A stretch of DNA of 64,000 nt from assembly GCA_902799685.1 (NCBI GenBank), contig CADCBO010000005.1, forward strand, positions 62,001 to 126,000, given 5' to 3'. The translations under genes and the position numbers were made by a program. This document shows, piece after piece, positions 53,098 to 62,152 of this stretch (the stretch's first letter is position 1; the number at the start of each line of letters is the position of its first letter). The notes below the pieces were generated by a model that was given only the letters and a program-made list of their open reading frames with translations, did no database searches and had not been told where the DNA came from. This DNA is from an uncultured Bacteroidales bacterium. GTDB lineage: Bacteria > Bacteroidota > Bacteroidia > Bacteroidales > Bacteroidaceae.

Positions 53098-54303
53098 ATG
53101 ATGGCAAAGTTGCAGATGGTGGTTGTTTTGACACTTGCCCTCCTTTCCAATTCTTCATGCATTAGAAAAGACCTGTTCCTGCGTGTAGATCAGACTCAGA
53201 TAGCAGTTGAGATATATGATATCAACCTTGACCTTCTGTGGGGAATTGGGTGGGACACCCAGTGGCAGTATGACTGGGACGCCGCACTTGAAACCTACGG
53301 TGACCTGGGCTACACCAAGCCTGAGCTCATAAAGGGTACCATATATAATCTGGACGAATCTACCGGCAAACGTTTCAGCTCATTCGTAAAGATATTCGAC
53401 TCTAACGGCGGCCGCGTATCACTGACATCAGGCAGCACATACGATATGATGTTCTACAACTTTGGTACAGAGTGGACATCATTCTACCAGAGCGACGACT
53501 ATGAGACCTATACCGCCAGCACACGTATGAGCAGCCAGTCATCATGGATTCGCACACGCGCAGAGAGCGAGAGCAGCGAGATGCCCGACACCTCACGTTC
53601 TTATATAGATTACAACCAGCCCGACGAGCTGTTCGGCACACTTGTAGAAGACATCTATATTGACGAGGACCCCTCTGCCTACGATAAGGAATATGACGAG
53701 GAGGGCAATATTACTTATATATATAAGATAAACGCAACACTGCGTCCCTACTCTTTCATCTACGTCTATCAGATTATAATCACAAATAACGCCGATGAAA
53801 AGGGTGACCGCATCAAGGGTGCACGCGGACTTACCGCAACAGGTCTGTCACAAGGTGTAGAAATGTTCAGCCGCAGGACTTTCAATAATACAATTTCAAT
53901 CACCACCGATGATATCAAGCCCATGCAGCGTCACAAGAACGTAAGGCTTGAGGGCGAGGCTGTAGCTGACAGCGCCGACATCATTGCAGCACGCATACTC
54001 ACCTGGGGTCTGCCCGGAATGAACCCGCTGGAGACAACCAAGGCAGCCACCAAGGCTCCGGATATTGACCGCAACTTTGTTGGAATAGGTCTAACCCTGC
54101 GTAACAACTACACATGGACCGTAACACGCGATATTACCGAGCAGATGCACCAGCGTCCCACCGGCGGTATCATAACAATATATGTTGACGCCAATGAGGT
54201 TCCCGAGGATCTGATCAACCAGAAGCCTCAGAGCAGCGGTGGCGGTTTCAACGCCGAAGTTGAAAACTGGTCAAACGAGGTTAACGCCGAAGTAACCATC
54301 TGA
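53098..54303 (+). CDS. DUF5119-type lipoprotein, first gene of the fimbrillin operon
   Basis: 401 aa from ATG 53098. The frame opens at 53035 (MNENKTKTEQNQ...), which would put 21 polar residues before the signal, and transcription probably starts about 53033. From 53098 there is MMAKLQMVVVLTLALLSNSSC, a lipoprotein-like signal. The protein has LRVDQTQIAVEIYDINLDLLWG near the N-terminus and an Ig-like beta pattern. I match it to DUF5119, often encoded with Mfa-like fimbrillins, probably an accessory or anchor pilus protein. Function is inferred from its place at the head of the operon. Confidence 0.75.
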   Translation: MMAKLQMVVVLTLALLSNSSCIRKDLFLRVDQTQIAVEIYDINLDLLWGIGWDTQWQYDWDAALETYGDLGYTKPELIKGTIYNLDESTGKRFSSFVKIFDSNGGRVSLTSGSTYDMMFYNFGTEWTSFYQSDDYETYTASTRMSSQSSWIRTRAESESSEMPDTSRSYIDYNQPDELFGTLVEDIYIDEDPSAYDKEYDEEGNITYIYKINATLRPYSFIYVYQIIITNNADEKGDRIKGARGLTATGLSQGVEMFSRRTFNNTISITTDDIKPMQRHKNVRLEGEAVADSADIIAARILTWGLPGMNPLETTKAATKAPDIDRNFVGIGLTLRNNYTWTVTRDITEQMHQRPTGGIITIYVDANEVPEDLINQKPQSSGGGFNAEVENWSNEVNAEVTI

Positions 54304-54364
54304 TTCTCAAAAAAAAGACGATTTTTAGACATAGTATTATAGAAGAATTAAAAATAAAATAAGT

Positions 54365-54559
54365 ATGTTTACAAAGTTAAAGTACGGCAGATGGGGTTAC
54401 ATGGTAATGACCGCCATAGCAACTATTGCTCTAGCCGCCCTGGCCACCCTGTTGACAGCTCACTCAAGCGGCACCACCGATCACAGGGCTCACCACGGCA
54501 ACGAGCAGATTATAAATCACATACCGCACGCTCAGTCAAACGTACGTTATATTAATTGA
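54365..54559 (+). CDS. Small single-helix membrane protein in the fimbrillin operon
   Basis: 64 aa. Basic N-terminus (MFTKLKYGRWG), one hydrophobic helix at residues about 12-31 (VMTAIATIALAALATLLTA), and a His/Asn-rich tail. It sits between the DUF5119-type gene (61 bp) and the first fimbrillin (35 bp), in the same direction. I do not recognise a family. Its position and clean membrane helix favour a real gene. The tail carries six His residues, so metal binding is possible but speculative. Confidence 0.55.
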   Translation: MFTKLKYGRWGYMVMTAIATIALAALATLLTAHSSGTTDHRAHHGNEQIINHIPHAQSNVRYIN

Positions 54560-54594
54560 ACAAAAAAGTAAAAACAATAAAACAAAAACAACTT

Positions 54595-55764
54595 ATGAGA
54601 AAGAGTTATTTGATTATCGCAGCAGTTGCCACCTCATTCCTGGCATCTTGCGCAAATGAGAAAGTTCTGAACGAGCGTCAGGACGGTAATGAGCAGCAGG
54701 CCGTAATAGGTTTCAGCTCCTACTCAGAAAAGTCCACCAAAGCCGGAGACGTCACAGATATCAGCAACCTTGAATTCTTCCACAATACATTTGCAGTATA
54801 TGGAACCAAGCAATCAACAGTTGACGGTGCCATACAGTATGTATTTGGCGGCAAGGCAGAGGCAGCCGGCACACAGGCTGGCGTAACCTGCACATACACA
54901 GATGACAGCAATCCATTCCACGGTTCAAACTGGGCATACGAAGATGAGCGTTTCTGGGACAAGCAGGCCAACTATGTTTTCACAGCATACGCTCCCGTAG
55001 CAGAATCCAACCCGCTCCGTTATTACTACAGCAGCGCTGACGCACTTGTAGGCGGTTCCGGTAATGATTTTGTTGCAACAGACTATGTACTGACCGGTAA
55101 GAACCTTCAGGCCAAGGCTACCGCAGCAGCCATCTACAAAGGCTTTAACGTAAACGGCTCTGACCTTGACCTTATGACCTCACAGGCACAGGCACAGGCC
55201 GGCACAGACCACAAGCAGGTTCCTCTGGTATTCAAGCACATCCTTTCTAAGTTGAATGTTGTTGTAGGTAAAGCTCAGAGCCTTGACAACTCTACAGTTA
55301 AGATCAACAGCATTGAAATTACCGGTCTTAAGGACAAGGGTTCATATTCAGAGAAAAAGTATGTAAAGAGTGATACTGAATCTATCAGCGGATGGACCGC
55401 TAACGAAACTAACAGCAACGCAGCCTACAAGCTTTCATACACAACATCTGATGGTGAGCCTGCATTGCCTGCAACAACTGCAACAACCCATGAAATCAAC
55501 CCGTTGTATTTCATTGAGTCTCTGGTTATTCCGCAGACCGTAGGCGATACACCTAAGCTCACACTCAAATACACCATCACAAGCGGAAGCGGTAACTACT
55601 CAGAGGATTACACTTACGAGATGAATCTTAAGGACGCTTTCACAAGTTTCTTTGACCGTTACAGCTATAACCTCATTTTCACAATCAGCCCCACTGTGAT
55701 TACATTTGATGCAAACGTTACTCCTTGGGAGCAAGTTAATTCAACTGAAATATTACTGGATTAA
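54595..55764 (+). CDS. Fimbrillin-like lipoprotein 1 (Mfa-like)
   Basis: 389 aa from ATG 54595; the frame opens at 54556, but this start gives MRKSYLIIAAVATSFLASC (Cys19). The Mfa_like_1 pattern is clear: VIGFSSYS, a W-A-Y-E-D-E-R-F-W-D block, YVFTAYAP, the F-K-H-I-L-S-K-L-N-V strand, and the final VITFDANVTPWEQV strand. Predicted maturation cut after Lys49 in S-T-K-A. Type V pilins are lipidated, exported and trimmed by an Arg/Lys protease before donor-strand polymerisation. It is one of seven paralogues in a row. Confidence 0.87.
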   Translation: MRKSYLIIAAVATSFLASCANEKVLNERQDGNEQQAVIGFSSYSEKSTKAGDVTDISNLEFFHNTFAVYGTKQSTVDGAIQYVFGGKAEAAGTQAGVTCTYTDDSNPFHGSNWAYEDERFWDKQANYVFTAYAPVAESNPLRYYYSSADALVGGSGNDFVATDYVLTGKNLQAKATAAAIYKGFNVNGSDLDLMTSQAQAQAGTDHKQVPLVFKHILSKLNVVVGKAQSLDNSTVKINSIEITGLKDKGSYSEKKYVKSDTESISGWTANETNSNAAYKLSYTTSDGEPALPATTATTHEINPLYFIESLVIPQTVGDTPKLTLKYTITSGSGNYSEDYTYEMNLKDAFTSFFDRYSYNLIFTISPTVITFDANVTPWEQVNSTEILLD

Positions 55765-55821
55765 CATAGTAATCCAACTAGTTATATATAATATAAGGAC
55801 TAAATTAAAGAAAAGAGAATT

Positions 55822-57009
55822 ATGAAAAAGAGTTTTATACTGATTGCAGCCGTCGCTATGATGGCATCATGCTCTGACAACGCTGTTAAGGATGTTGCCG
55901 ACGAGCAGAAAGCAGAGCAGGCCCTCTCCTTCTCGGCATACGCTGACAAGGTTACAAAAGGAACCAATTCTACAGCTCTGAATGATTTCTACACCGTATT
56001 TGGTGTCTATGGATGGAAGACAGTTAACGGAGCAGTTGTTACAAACGCTGTATTCAGCAACCATCCTAATGAATACTTTGCTACAGACGCTAAAGGCACT
56101 GTAGTTTATGACGCCGATGATGAAAAGCCATCAATAGAATGGGCTGCTGCATCAGCAACACCTTATGTTCCTGCATGGTATTATGAGGATGTGCGTTATT
56201 GGGATAAGATGGCCGAAAGCTATGAGTTCTTTGCAATTGCCCCCTATGATGCAGCACCTATCTATACAGTAGCAGCAGGTGACAATAATATCTCTATAGC
56301 TACTGCCAGTGCCAAGTACAATATCCAGCAAGAGAAGAATCTGGCATTGGCCGGAAGCCCTCTCGTACCTCAGGCTGCACTGACATACTCAGGTTATGAC
56401 AAGGATTTCATGATTGCCGATAAGAAGACTGTTTCACCTACTATAGCTGTAACAAGCGCCGATGTACAGTTGGTATTCCACCACATCCTTACCAAGCTTA
56501 ATGTCAAGATTAAGAAGGACGAGGACTACAAAGGCAAGCAGGAGCTTAAAGTTAATGAGCTTAAGATTGCAAACCTGGCTAAGGAAGGTTATTTTGTCTA
56601 TAACACCAACATGACCACCAAAGGTTGGACTACTTCAAGCAAGTATGATATAGACATTAACGCTGCCTACTCTCTTACCGCCGACACCAATTATGACGGC
56701 TGCTACTGGATTGAGAACCTCATTTTCCCGCAGACCGCAACCAAGAAGGCCGCAGGAGCTCAGCCCACAGCAACTGATCTGACCGATATCTATCTGTATA
56801 TCCAGTATCAGATTGGCGATGAGGTTTATAATGCATACTACGATTTTGCAGACATCTGGAACAGCACTCTTGCTATAGACGGAGAGTTTGAGTTCAAGCA
56901 GGGAAGCCAGTATGATCTTACCCTGACCATAGGTCCCAAGCCTATCCATTTTGATGCTCAGGTTTACGAGTGGAAAACAGAGAATGCAGGTTCTGTAATA
57001 ATTGACTAA
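55822..57009 (+). CDS. Fimbrillin-like lipoprotein 2 (Mfa-like)
   Basis: 395 aa. Lipobox MMASC (Cys17). LSFSAYADKVTKG places the predicted trimming site after Lys46. Core Mfa-like strands: WYYEDVRYWD, YEFFAIAPYD, VFHHILTKLNVKI and final PIHFDAQVYEWKTE. The middle carries a Lys/Glu-rich turn (KKDEDYKGKQEL). It follows paralogue 1 by 57 bp. Confidence 0.87.
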   Translation: MKKSFILIAAVAMMASCSDNAVKDVADEQKAEQALSFSAYADKVTKGTNSTALNDFYTVFGVYGWKTVNGAVVTNAVFSNHPNEYFATDAKGTVVYDADDEKPSIEWAAASATPYVPAWYYEDVRYWDKMAESYEFFAIAPYDAAPIYTVAAGDNNISIATASAKYNIQQEKNLALAGSPLVPQAALTYSGYDKDFMIADKKTVSPTIAVTSADVQLVFHHILTKLNVKIKKDEDYKGKQELKVNELKIANLAKEGYFVYNTNMTTKGWTTSSKYDIDINAAYSLTADTNYDGCYWIENLIFPQTATKKAAGAQPTATDLTDIYLYIQYQIGDEVYNAYYDFADIWNSTLAIDGEFEFKQGSQYDLTLTIGPKPIHFDAQVYEWKTENAGSVIID

Positions 57010-57032
57010 CCAAATAAAAACAAAACAACAAT

Positions 57033-58274
57033 ATGAAAAAGACATTTATCATTTTAGCAAGCGCAGCAGTAATATTAGCATCTTGCTCCAAGGACGATAA
57101 AGTTCAGATAAACAACGAGCAGGAAGAGGCTGTAATAGGTTTCACAACTTTTGCCGAAGCTCAGACCAAGGCTGAAAATAACGAGCAGGCTACTAATAAG
57201 TGGAATCTTGAAGCTCACAACACAACCTTTGATGTATGGGCTTGGAAGTTCTATAATAATGCGTGGGTTTCAACTCCCGTTTATAATAAAGGAACTGTAA
57301 CTTATAACGAAAGCGGGACAGAAACCAATACATACTTCAATTGGGATGCTAATCCTATCAAATTCTGGGATAAATCTGCTGACAAATACTATTTTTACGC
57401 TGCTTCACCTACAAGTTCATCATGGGTATTAACTGGTACCGGCGACCAGGGTAAGTTGAGTTATGCCAACTTTACTCTGGCAGGAGGAATAAATAACAAC
57501 CTCTCATACAACGCTACTGCAACTGTTACTACCGAAGTACAGTCTTTCAAAGATGTTCATGATGTAGATTTGATGATTGCAGATGACAATATTGTTCTTA
57601 GAGATAAGTACAACAAGAATGATCCTGACAAGGTAAATGAGATTTTCAATCATATCCTTTCTCGTTTGAACGTTACCGTTGCTCTTAAGGCCGGTGGTAC
57701 TATAGCTAGTCTCAATTCAGATACTAACACCAACAATGACGTAGTTGTTAAGGTAACAGGTTTTGAAATAAAAGGCGTAAGTCTCAAGAACAAAGGTACA
57801 TTCAATGAAGGAGCAGATTTGGGTACAGATGTTCTAAAAGAAGGCACGATCAAACGCTGGAGCGCTCTTGCCACAGAAGGTACATACGATCTTCCCGGTG
57901 CCGACATCAGCACATTGGAACTTGATGCTACCACTCCGCGTTACATCGCTCAGTATCTTATCATTCCTCAGGCTATTACAAGCGAGGTTCTTGACAGGGC
58001 TAACGGAAAGAAAGACACCGATAATGATAAAGTTGGAGACCAGAACGCAGCATATCCTTATCTGAAGTTGGATTACACAATCGGTGGTGAGCCTTATACC
58101 GCTTACTATAACCTTGCTCATGCATTTAATGTAGCAGATGGTGAGACTCTTAATTTCTGCGAAGGATGGCAGAATGTTCTCAACATCAAGATCGATGCCG
58201 ATATGATTGTTTTCGATGCTCAGGTATATGAGTGGAAAGACAAGAAAAATGAGAATGTAACCATCTTTGATTAA
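57033..58274 (+). CDS. Fimbrillin-like lipoprotein 3 (Mfa-like)
   Basis: 413 aa. Lipobox ILASC (Cys18). VIGFTTFAEAQTKAEN gives the predicted cut after Lys46. Core strands PIKFWDKSADKYYFYAASP, IFNHILSRLNVTV, YIAQYLIIPQAI and the final IVFDAQVYEWKDKK. It is closest to paralogue 5 (59456) by the shared NFCEGWQN[VT]LNI segment. An intercistronic hairpin follows it. Confidence 0.87.
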   Translation: MKKTFIILASAAVILASCSKDDKVQINNEQEEAVIGFTTFAEAQTKAENNEQATNKWNLEAHNTTFDVWAWKFYNNAWVSTPVYNKGTVTYNESGTETNTYFNWDANPIKFWDKSADKYYFYAASPTSSSWVLTGTGDQGKLSYANFTLAGGINNNLSYNATATVTTEVQSFKDVHDVDLMIADDNIVLRDKYNKNDPDKVNEIFNHILSRLNVTVALKAGGTIASLNSDTNTNNDVVVKVTGFEIKGVSLKNKGTFNEGADLGTDVLKEGTIKRWSALATEGTYDLPGADISTLELDATTPRYIAQYLIIPQAITSEVLDRANGKKDTDNDKVGDQNAAYPYLKLDYTIGGEPYTAYYNLAHAFNVADGETLNFCEGWQNVLNIKIDADMIVFDAQVYEWKDKKNENVTIFD

Positions 58275-58285
58275 AAGAAAACAGG

Positions 58286-58311
58286 CCGGCAGGAGGTGAT
58301 ACTCCTACCGG
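58286..58311 (+). promoter_or_regulatory. Intercistronic hairpin between fimbrillins 3 and 4
   Basis: CCGGCAGGAG / CTCCTACCGG, a 10-bp stem with one mismatch and a 6-nt loop, with no T run after it. It is not a typical terminator; it may be an RNA stabiliser or attenuator that sets subunit ratios. Confidence 0.55.
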
Positions 58312-58363
58312 TCACAAAGAACAAGAAACAAATTATTAACTAAATCTTAAAGAAAAGAGAATT

Positions 58364-59422
58364 ATGAAAAAGAGTTATTTGATGATCGCAGCAGCTGCCG
58401 CACTGTTTGCAGCATGCTCAAGCAACGACAACTTCAAGGAGGTTGAAGAACAAGAGAGCGCCATCTCTTTCAATCAGGCACTCAACAAGACCACACGCGC
58501 TTACATAGCAGATGAAGCTGCATTGGCAGGTGAAGGTGGTTTTATCGTATATGGTTATAAGAAAAAGACTTCTGAAGCAAACTGGACTAATGCTCAGACA
58601 ATCTTTGATAATGTAAATGTTAAGTCAACCAACAGCGGCACAAGCTGGTATTATGACAACCTTCGTTTCTGGGATAAGAACGGTACTTATAATTTCTTTG
58701 CTATCGCTCCTTATAATCCTACAACTGGAACATATTCCTTAGTTGCTAATTCTGCTCCTGAGGCATTAAAGTTCAAGATTACAGGCGCTGCTTCAGCAAT
58801 AAGCACTGCTTCTGATGATTATCTCATTGACAGAGATGGAGCAACAAATGTTAGTGGAAGTTACACTACCACTCATGCAGCTGTTGATATTGATTTCCAT
58901 CACATCATGGCCAAGATTGATTTCAAACTCAAGAGCACTTTATCTACCGGAACTATTGAAGTTACCAGACTTGTCATGACAGGATGGAACAGCGGTGCCG
59001 GTACATTCACCCAGACTCTGACTGCTACACCCACAGCTCTTGCTAATACAGAATGGGCAATACCGACAGCCGGTACAGGCAATATTACCCTGGTAGGATC
59101 AGGTGCTTCACAAACTAAAGTTGCACTTACTTGCGCAACAGATGCAACTGCCACCGATGTTACAGACTGGTACATAATGGTTCCCCAGAATATTGATGCC
59201 TCTACTTTAACCTTTACTGTTGATTTTACCTTTAAAGATGGTACTTATTCTGAGACATTTGAGGACCAGGTTGCCACATTAACCGCTGCCCAGGTTTGGG
59301 GTACAGACTCACACACTACCTACACCCTTGACATCAAGCCTGCTGCTATTGAATTTGACGTTACTACCATTTGCGGTTTCTGTGTTGACGGCGGTCAAGC
59401 CACTCCTATTATCGTACAGTAA
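58364..59422 (+). CDS. Fimbrillin-like lipoprotein 4 (Mfa-like), shorter, with a divergent C-terminus
   Basis: 352 aa, the shortest paralogue. Lipobox FAAC (Cys18). SFNQALNKTTRAY gives a predicted cut after Arg45. Core strands WYYDNLRFWDKNGTYNFFAIAPYN and FHHIMAKIDFKL are kept. The last strand reads AIEFDVTTICGFCVDGG: it lacks the conserved Trp seen in its neighbours and has two Cys three apart. This could affect how it donates or accepts a strand, for example as a tip or terminal subunit, which is inference only. Confidence 0.85.
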   Translation: MKKSYLMIAAAAALFAACSSNDNFKEVEEQESAISFNQALNKTTRAYIADEAALAGEGGFIVYGYKKKTSEANWTNAQTIFDNVNVKSTNSGTSWYYDNLRFWDKNGTYNFFAIAPYNPTTGTYSLVANSAPEALKFKITGAASAISTASDDYLIDRDGATNVSGSYTTTHAAVDIDFHHIMAKIDFKLKSTLSTGTIEVTRLVMTGWNSGAGTFTQTLTATPTALANTEWAIPTAGTGNITLVGSGASQTKVALTCATDATATDVTDWYIMVPQNIDASTLTFTVDFTFKDGTYSETFEDQVATLTAAQVWGTDSHTTYTLDIKPAAIEFDVTTICGFCVDGGQATPIIVQ

Positions 59423-59455
59423 TAAACATTAGTCATAACCAAAGAAATAATAATT

Positions 59456-60730
59456 ATGAAAAAATATCTGTTCATATTAGCCACTGCAGCAATAGTTGCA
59501 GGTTGCACAAAAAACGATTCCTTCCAGGAGATTGACACTCCGGATAACGCAATTGGATTTTCAACCTATGCTGGTAAACAGACTCGTGCTGAAAACTCAA
59601 GTGCAACAGAAAAGGACAATCTTGAGGATTATAACACTACATTTAAGGTTTGGGGTTATAAGTACGTTAATGGAACTGAGTCCCCTGTAATGGGTGCTGT
59701 AGAAGACAACAGTGCTTATACTTATCCAGGTCAGTTGGTAGAGCATAAGGATGCTAATGCAAGCGCAACCCCAGCTGTAACAGAAGGTTGGTACTATACA
59801 CCTATCCGCTTTTGGGACAAGTCTGCAACCAGTTATAGTTTTTATGCTGTTTCTCCTAATGCTCCAACTGGTGCATCATGGGTTTGGGATAGCACAAACA
59901 AAAAAGTATCTATTGCCAATTTTGCAATAACCGGATACAACTCAGTAACTACACCAGCTACTACTGTTGATGTTGATAAAGTTCTGACAGAAAATCTCAC
60001 CACAGAAGATCTGATGATCGCTACTGACGTTACCGATTACAATACTTATGACAACACTCCTGTTCTTCTGGATTTCAACCACATCCTGTCACGTCTTAAC
60101 ATTGGTGTACGTAAAGCCTCAACACTAGATGACTTTGAAGTTAAATTAAACTCTATCAAGGTTTACAACATGAAGAGCAACGGTTCATTTAATGAGGCTT
60201 TGGCTTCTGGAACAACCCTCTCAAGTGGAACAATAGCACGTTGGGCTACCGCTCCTACTACTCAGAGTACATTTACAGCTGGTGTGGGTTATGCTCCTGC
60301 GTCTGCATTAACCATTACTTCAACCGCAACTACAGCAACTACCAACTACCAATATGTATATGAAGGATTGGCAATACCGCAGTCTGTAGCATACAACAAG
60401 ACTGTTGAAGTAAAGGACTATGACGGAACTAGTACAGCTCCTAAGCATTTTAAACTTGACGGTACAAATGCTGATGAAAACAGCGATCCTTATATCGTAA
60501 TTGATTACGAAATCTGGACAACTGGAACTGATGCAGCAAAGATGGATGGTTATGTTTACTATTACAACCTCGCCGATGTCTTCAACGGAGACAATTCTAC
60601 CGATGCAATTGACTTCTGCGAAGGTTGGCAGAACACTCTTAACATTACTCTTGCACCTGCTGCTATCATATTTGATGCTGATGTTTATGAGTGGACCACT
60701 AAAACAGAAACAGCTGTTGATATTGAGTAA
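59456..60730 (+). CDS. Fimbrillin-like lipoprotein 5 (Mfa-like)
   Basis: 424 aa. Lipobox VAGC (Cys17). AIGFSTYAGKQTRAEN gives the predicted cut after Arg44. Core strands WYYTPIRFWDKSATSYSFYAVSP, DFNHILSRLNIGV, final AIIFDADVYEWTTK, and the FCEGWQNTLNI segment shared with paralogue 3. It is followed by a strong hairpin and a 240-bp gap, a natural break between the fimbrillins and the last two genes. Confidence 0.87.
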   Translation: MKKYLFILATAAIVAGCTKNDSFQEIDTPDNAIGFSTYAGKQTRAENSSATEKDNLEDYNTTFKVWGYKYVNGTESPVMGAVEDNSAYTYPGQLVEHKDANASATPAVTEGWYYTPIRFWDKSATSYSFYAVSPNAPTGASWVWDSTNKKVSIANFAITGYNSVTTPATTVDVDKVLTENLTTEDLMIATDVTDYNTYDNTPVLLDFNHILSRLNIGVRKASTLDDFEVKLNSIKVYNMKSNGSFNEALASGTTLSSGTIARWATAPTTQSTFTAGVGYAPASALTITSTATTATTNYQYVYEGLAIPQSVAYNKTVEVKDYDGTSTAPKHFKLDGTNADENSDPYIVIDYEIWTTGTDAAKMDGYVYYYNLADVFNGDNSTDAIDFCEGWQNTLNITLAPAAIIFDADVYEWTTKTETAVDIE

Positions 60731-60758
60731 ATCATCAAAAAACTCTTTTCTTTAAATA

Positions 60759-60788
60759 GGCCACCAGGGCTTGATCGCCCTGATGGCC
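60759..60788 (+). promoter_or_regulatory. Intercistronic hairpin after fimbrillin 5
   Basis: GGCCACCAGGGC / GCCCTGATGGCC, a 12-bp stem with one mismatch and a 6-nt loop, no T run. The rest of 60731-60970 shows no gene. It holds a GAGAGTGAGAGTGAGAG-like purine run at about 60865-60890 and an AT-rich stretch before the next start. Confidence 0.55.
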
Positions 60789-60970
60789 ACCAAGATAGAG
60801 CGTGAGCGCTAGATGTCCAATGATATTTATAAAAGGAGTTTGCGGTTTGCAATGAAAGTGGCCGCAGAGTGAGAGTGAGAGTAACAGATTAAATTAAGGT
60901 ATATTATATATAAGGTGTAAAGCCGGTATGATAGACCTTGAAACTGAAAAAAAGTAGAGGATTAAAAACT

Positions 60971-62068
60971 ATGCTGAATGTAGCAAGACATAGAGTACTG
61001 GGGTGGATGGCAGCAGCTATGCTGTTGACCGGCTGCCAGTACAGCATTGTAAACCTCCGTGAGGATGTTGAACCCAATGACAGTCTGGCTATCAGTTTTG
61101 GCAATGGTGTGATAGACAATCCTATACGCACCCGCTCTGTAAGCCTACTCAGCCAGCACACCAACACTATGGGTGTTTGGGGTTGGCAAACCACCCAAGG
61201 CGGCGAGGTTGTATGTCAGTTCAACAACAAGGAAGTGACGTATGACCCCGTCCGTGCCCTGTGGACCTACTCTCCCGCACGTTATTGGGACAAAGGCAGC
61301 TCTTACCGCTTCTATGCTTACGCTCCGCACGCCAATTCCGTTCCTGATGCATCGGTCTCTATCAATGAGCAAACCGGCTTTATAAGCATTAAGAATGTGA
61401 TTCTTACCGGCTGCAATACCATGGACACAGTAGCACAGCCTGTTCCGTCGGGTTCATTCTACGGTGTGGATGACACTGACTGGCTGATAGACCGCTCCGG
61501 ACAGATGGTACCTAAGGAGAAGGTACATTCACGCGTTACATTCAACATGCAGCATATTCTGGCCAAGTTCAACGTTATGGTTGTGGCACATCCTGATATT
61601 GTATCGTCAGGTTCAACAAACGTTGTTGTTGACAGCCTTTCTATAGGACAGTTTGTGGGCAAGGGCAGTTTCACCCAAAAGCTCAGTCACACTCCTGTAG
61701 TAGGTGTAGAGGCCGATGACACTGTGCGCGAATGGATTACAGACTCCACCTACCCGCGCTATACCCTGCAGGGCACACGCGGTGCCAACGTTACAATGGC
61801 AGGCTGCTGCGTGGTTGAGTCACTGGTTCTGCCGCAGCCCATTACAGAGCAGATGCAGTTGCGTCTTAGATACTCCATAAACAGTGTGGGCGGACACTCT
61901 GAGCACTTTACCTATCTGTTAAGGCTTGACAATGCTTTCAGCGAGTTCAGGTGCTCAAACAACTACACACTTACACTGATTATAGGATCAGAGAATGATG
62001 TGATTACGTTTGATTCGGGTTCAACACTCTGGGACTCTGAAAACGACAGGAACTCATGGATATACTAA
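60971..62068 (+). CDS. Fimbrillin-like lipoprotein 6 (Mfa-like), possible tip or anchor subunit
   Basis: 365 aa from ATG 60971; the frame opens at 60938, adding 11 basic residues. Lipobox LLTGC (Cys22). The T-R-S site falls at Arg55 in PIRTRSVS. Mfa-like strands: YSPARYWDKGSSYRFYAYAPH, TFNMQHILAKFNVMV, ESLVLPQPI and the final VITFDSGSTLWDSEN. It is more distant from paralogues 1-5 and carries its own 5' gap, which fits an accessory or tip pilin. Confidence 0.82.
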   Translation: MLNVARHRVLGWMAAAMLLTGCQYSIVNLREDVEPNDSLAISFGNGVIDNPIRTRSVSLLSQHTNTMGVWGWQTTQGGEVVCQFNNKEVTYDPVRALWTYSPARYWDKGSSYRFYAYAPHANSVPDASVSINEQTGFISIKNVILTGCNTMDTVAQPVPSGSFYGVDDTDWLIDRSGQMVPKEKVHSRVTFNMQHILAKFNVMVVAHPDIVSSGSTNVVVDSLSIGQFVGKGSFTQKLSHTPVVGVEADDTVREWITDSTYPRYTLQGTRGANVTMAGCCVVESLVLPQPITEQMQLRLRYSINSVGGHSEHFTYLLRLDNAFSEFRCSNNYTLTLIIGSENDVITFDSGSTLWDSENDRNSWIY

Positions 62069-62152
62069 GCCTGTTTTAATCCCTGACCGGAGCATAAAAG
62101 GGCTTAACAACATAGAAAAGAAAGTATAATAAAATAAACACTTATTAAAAGG

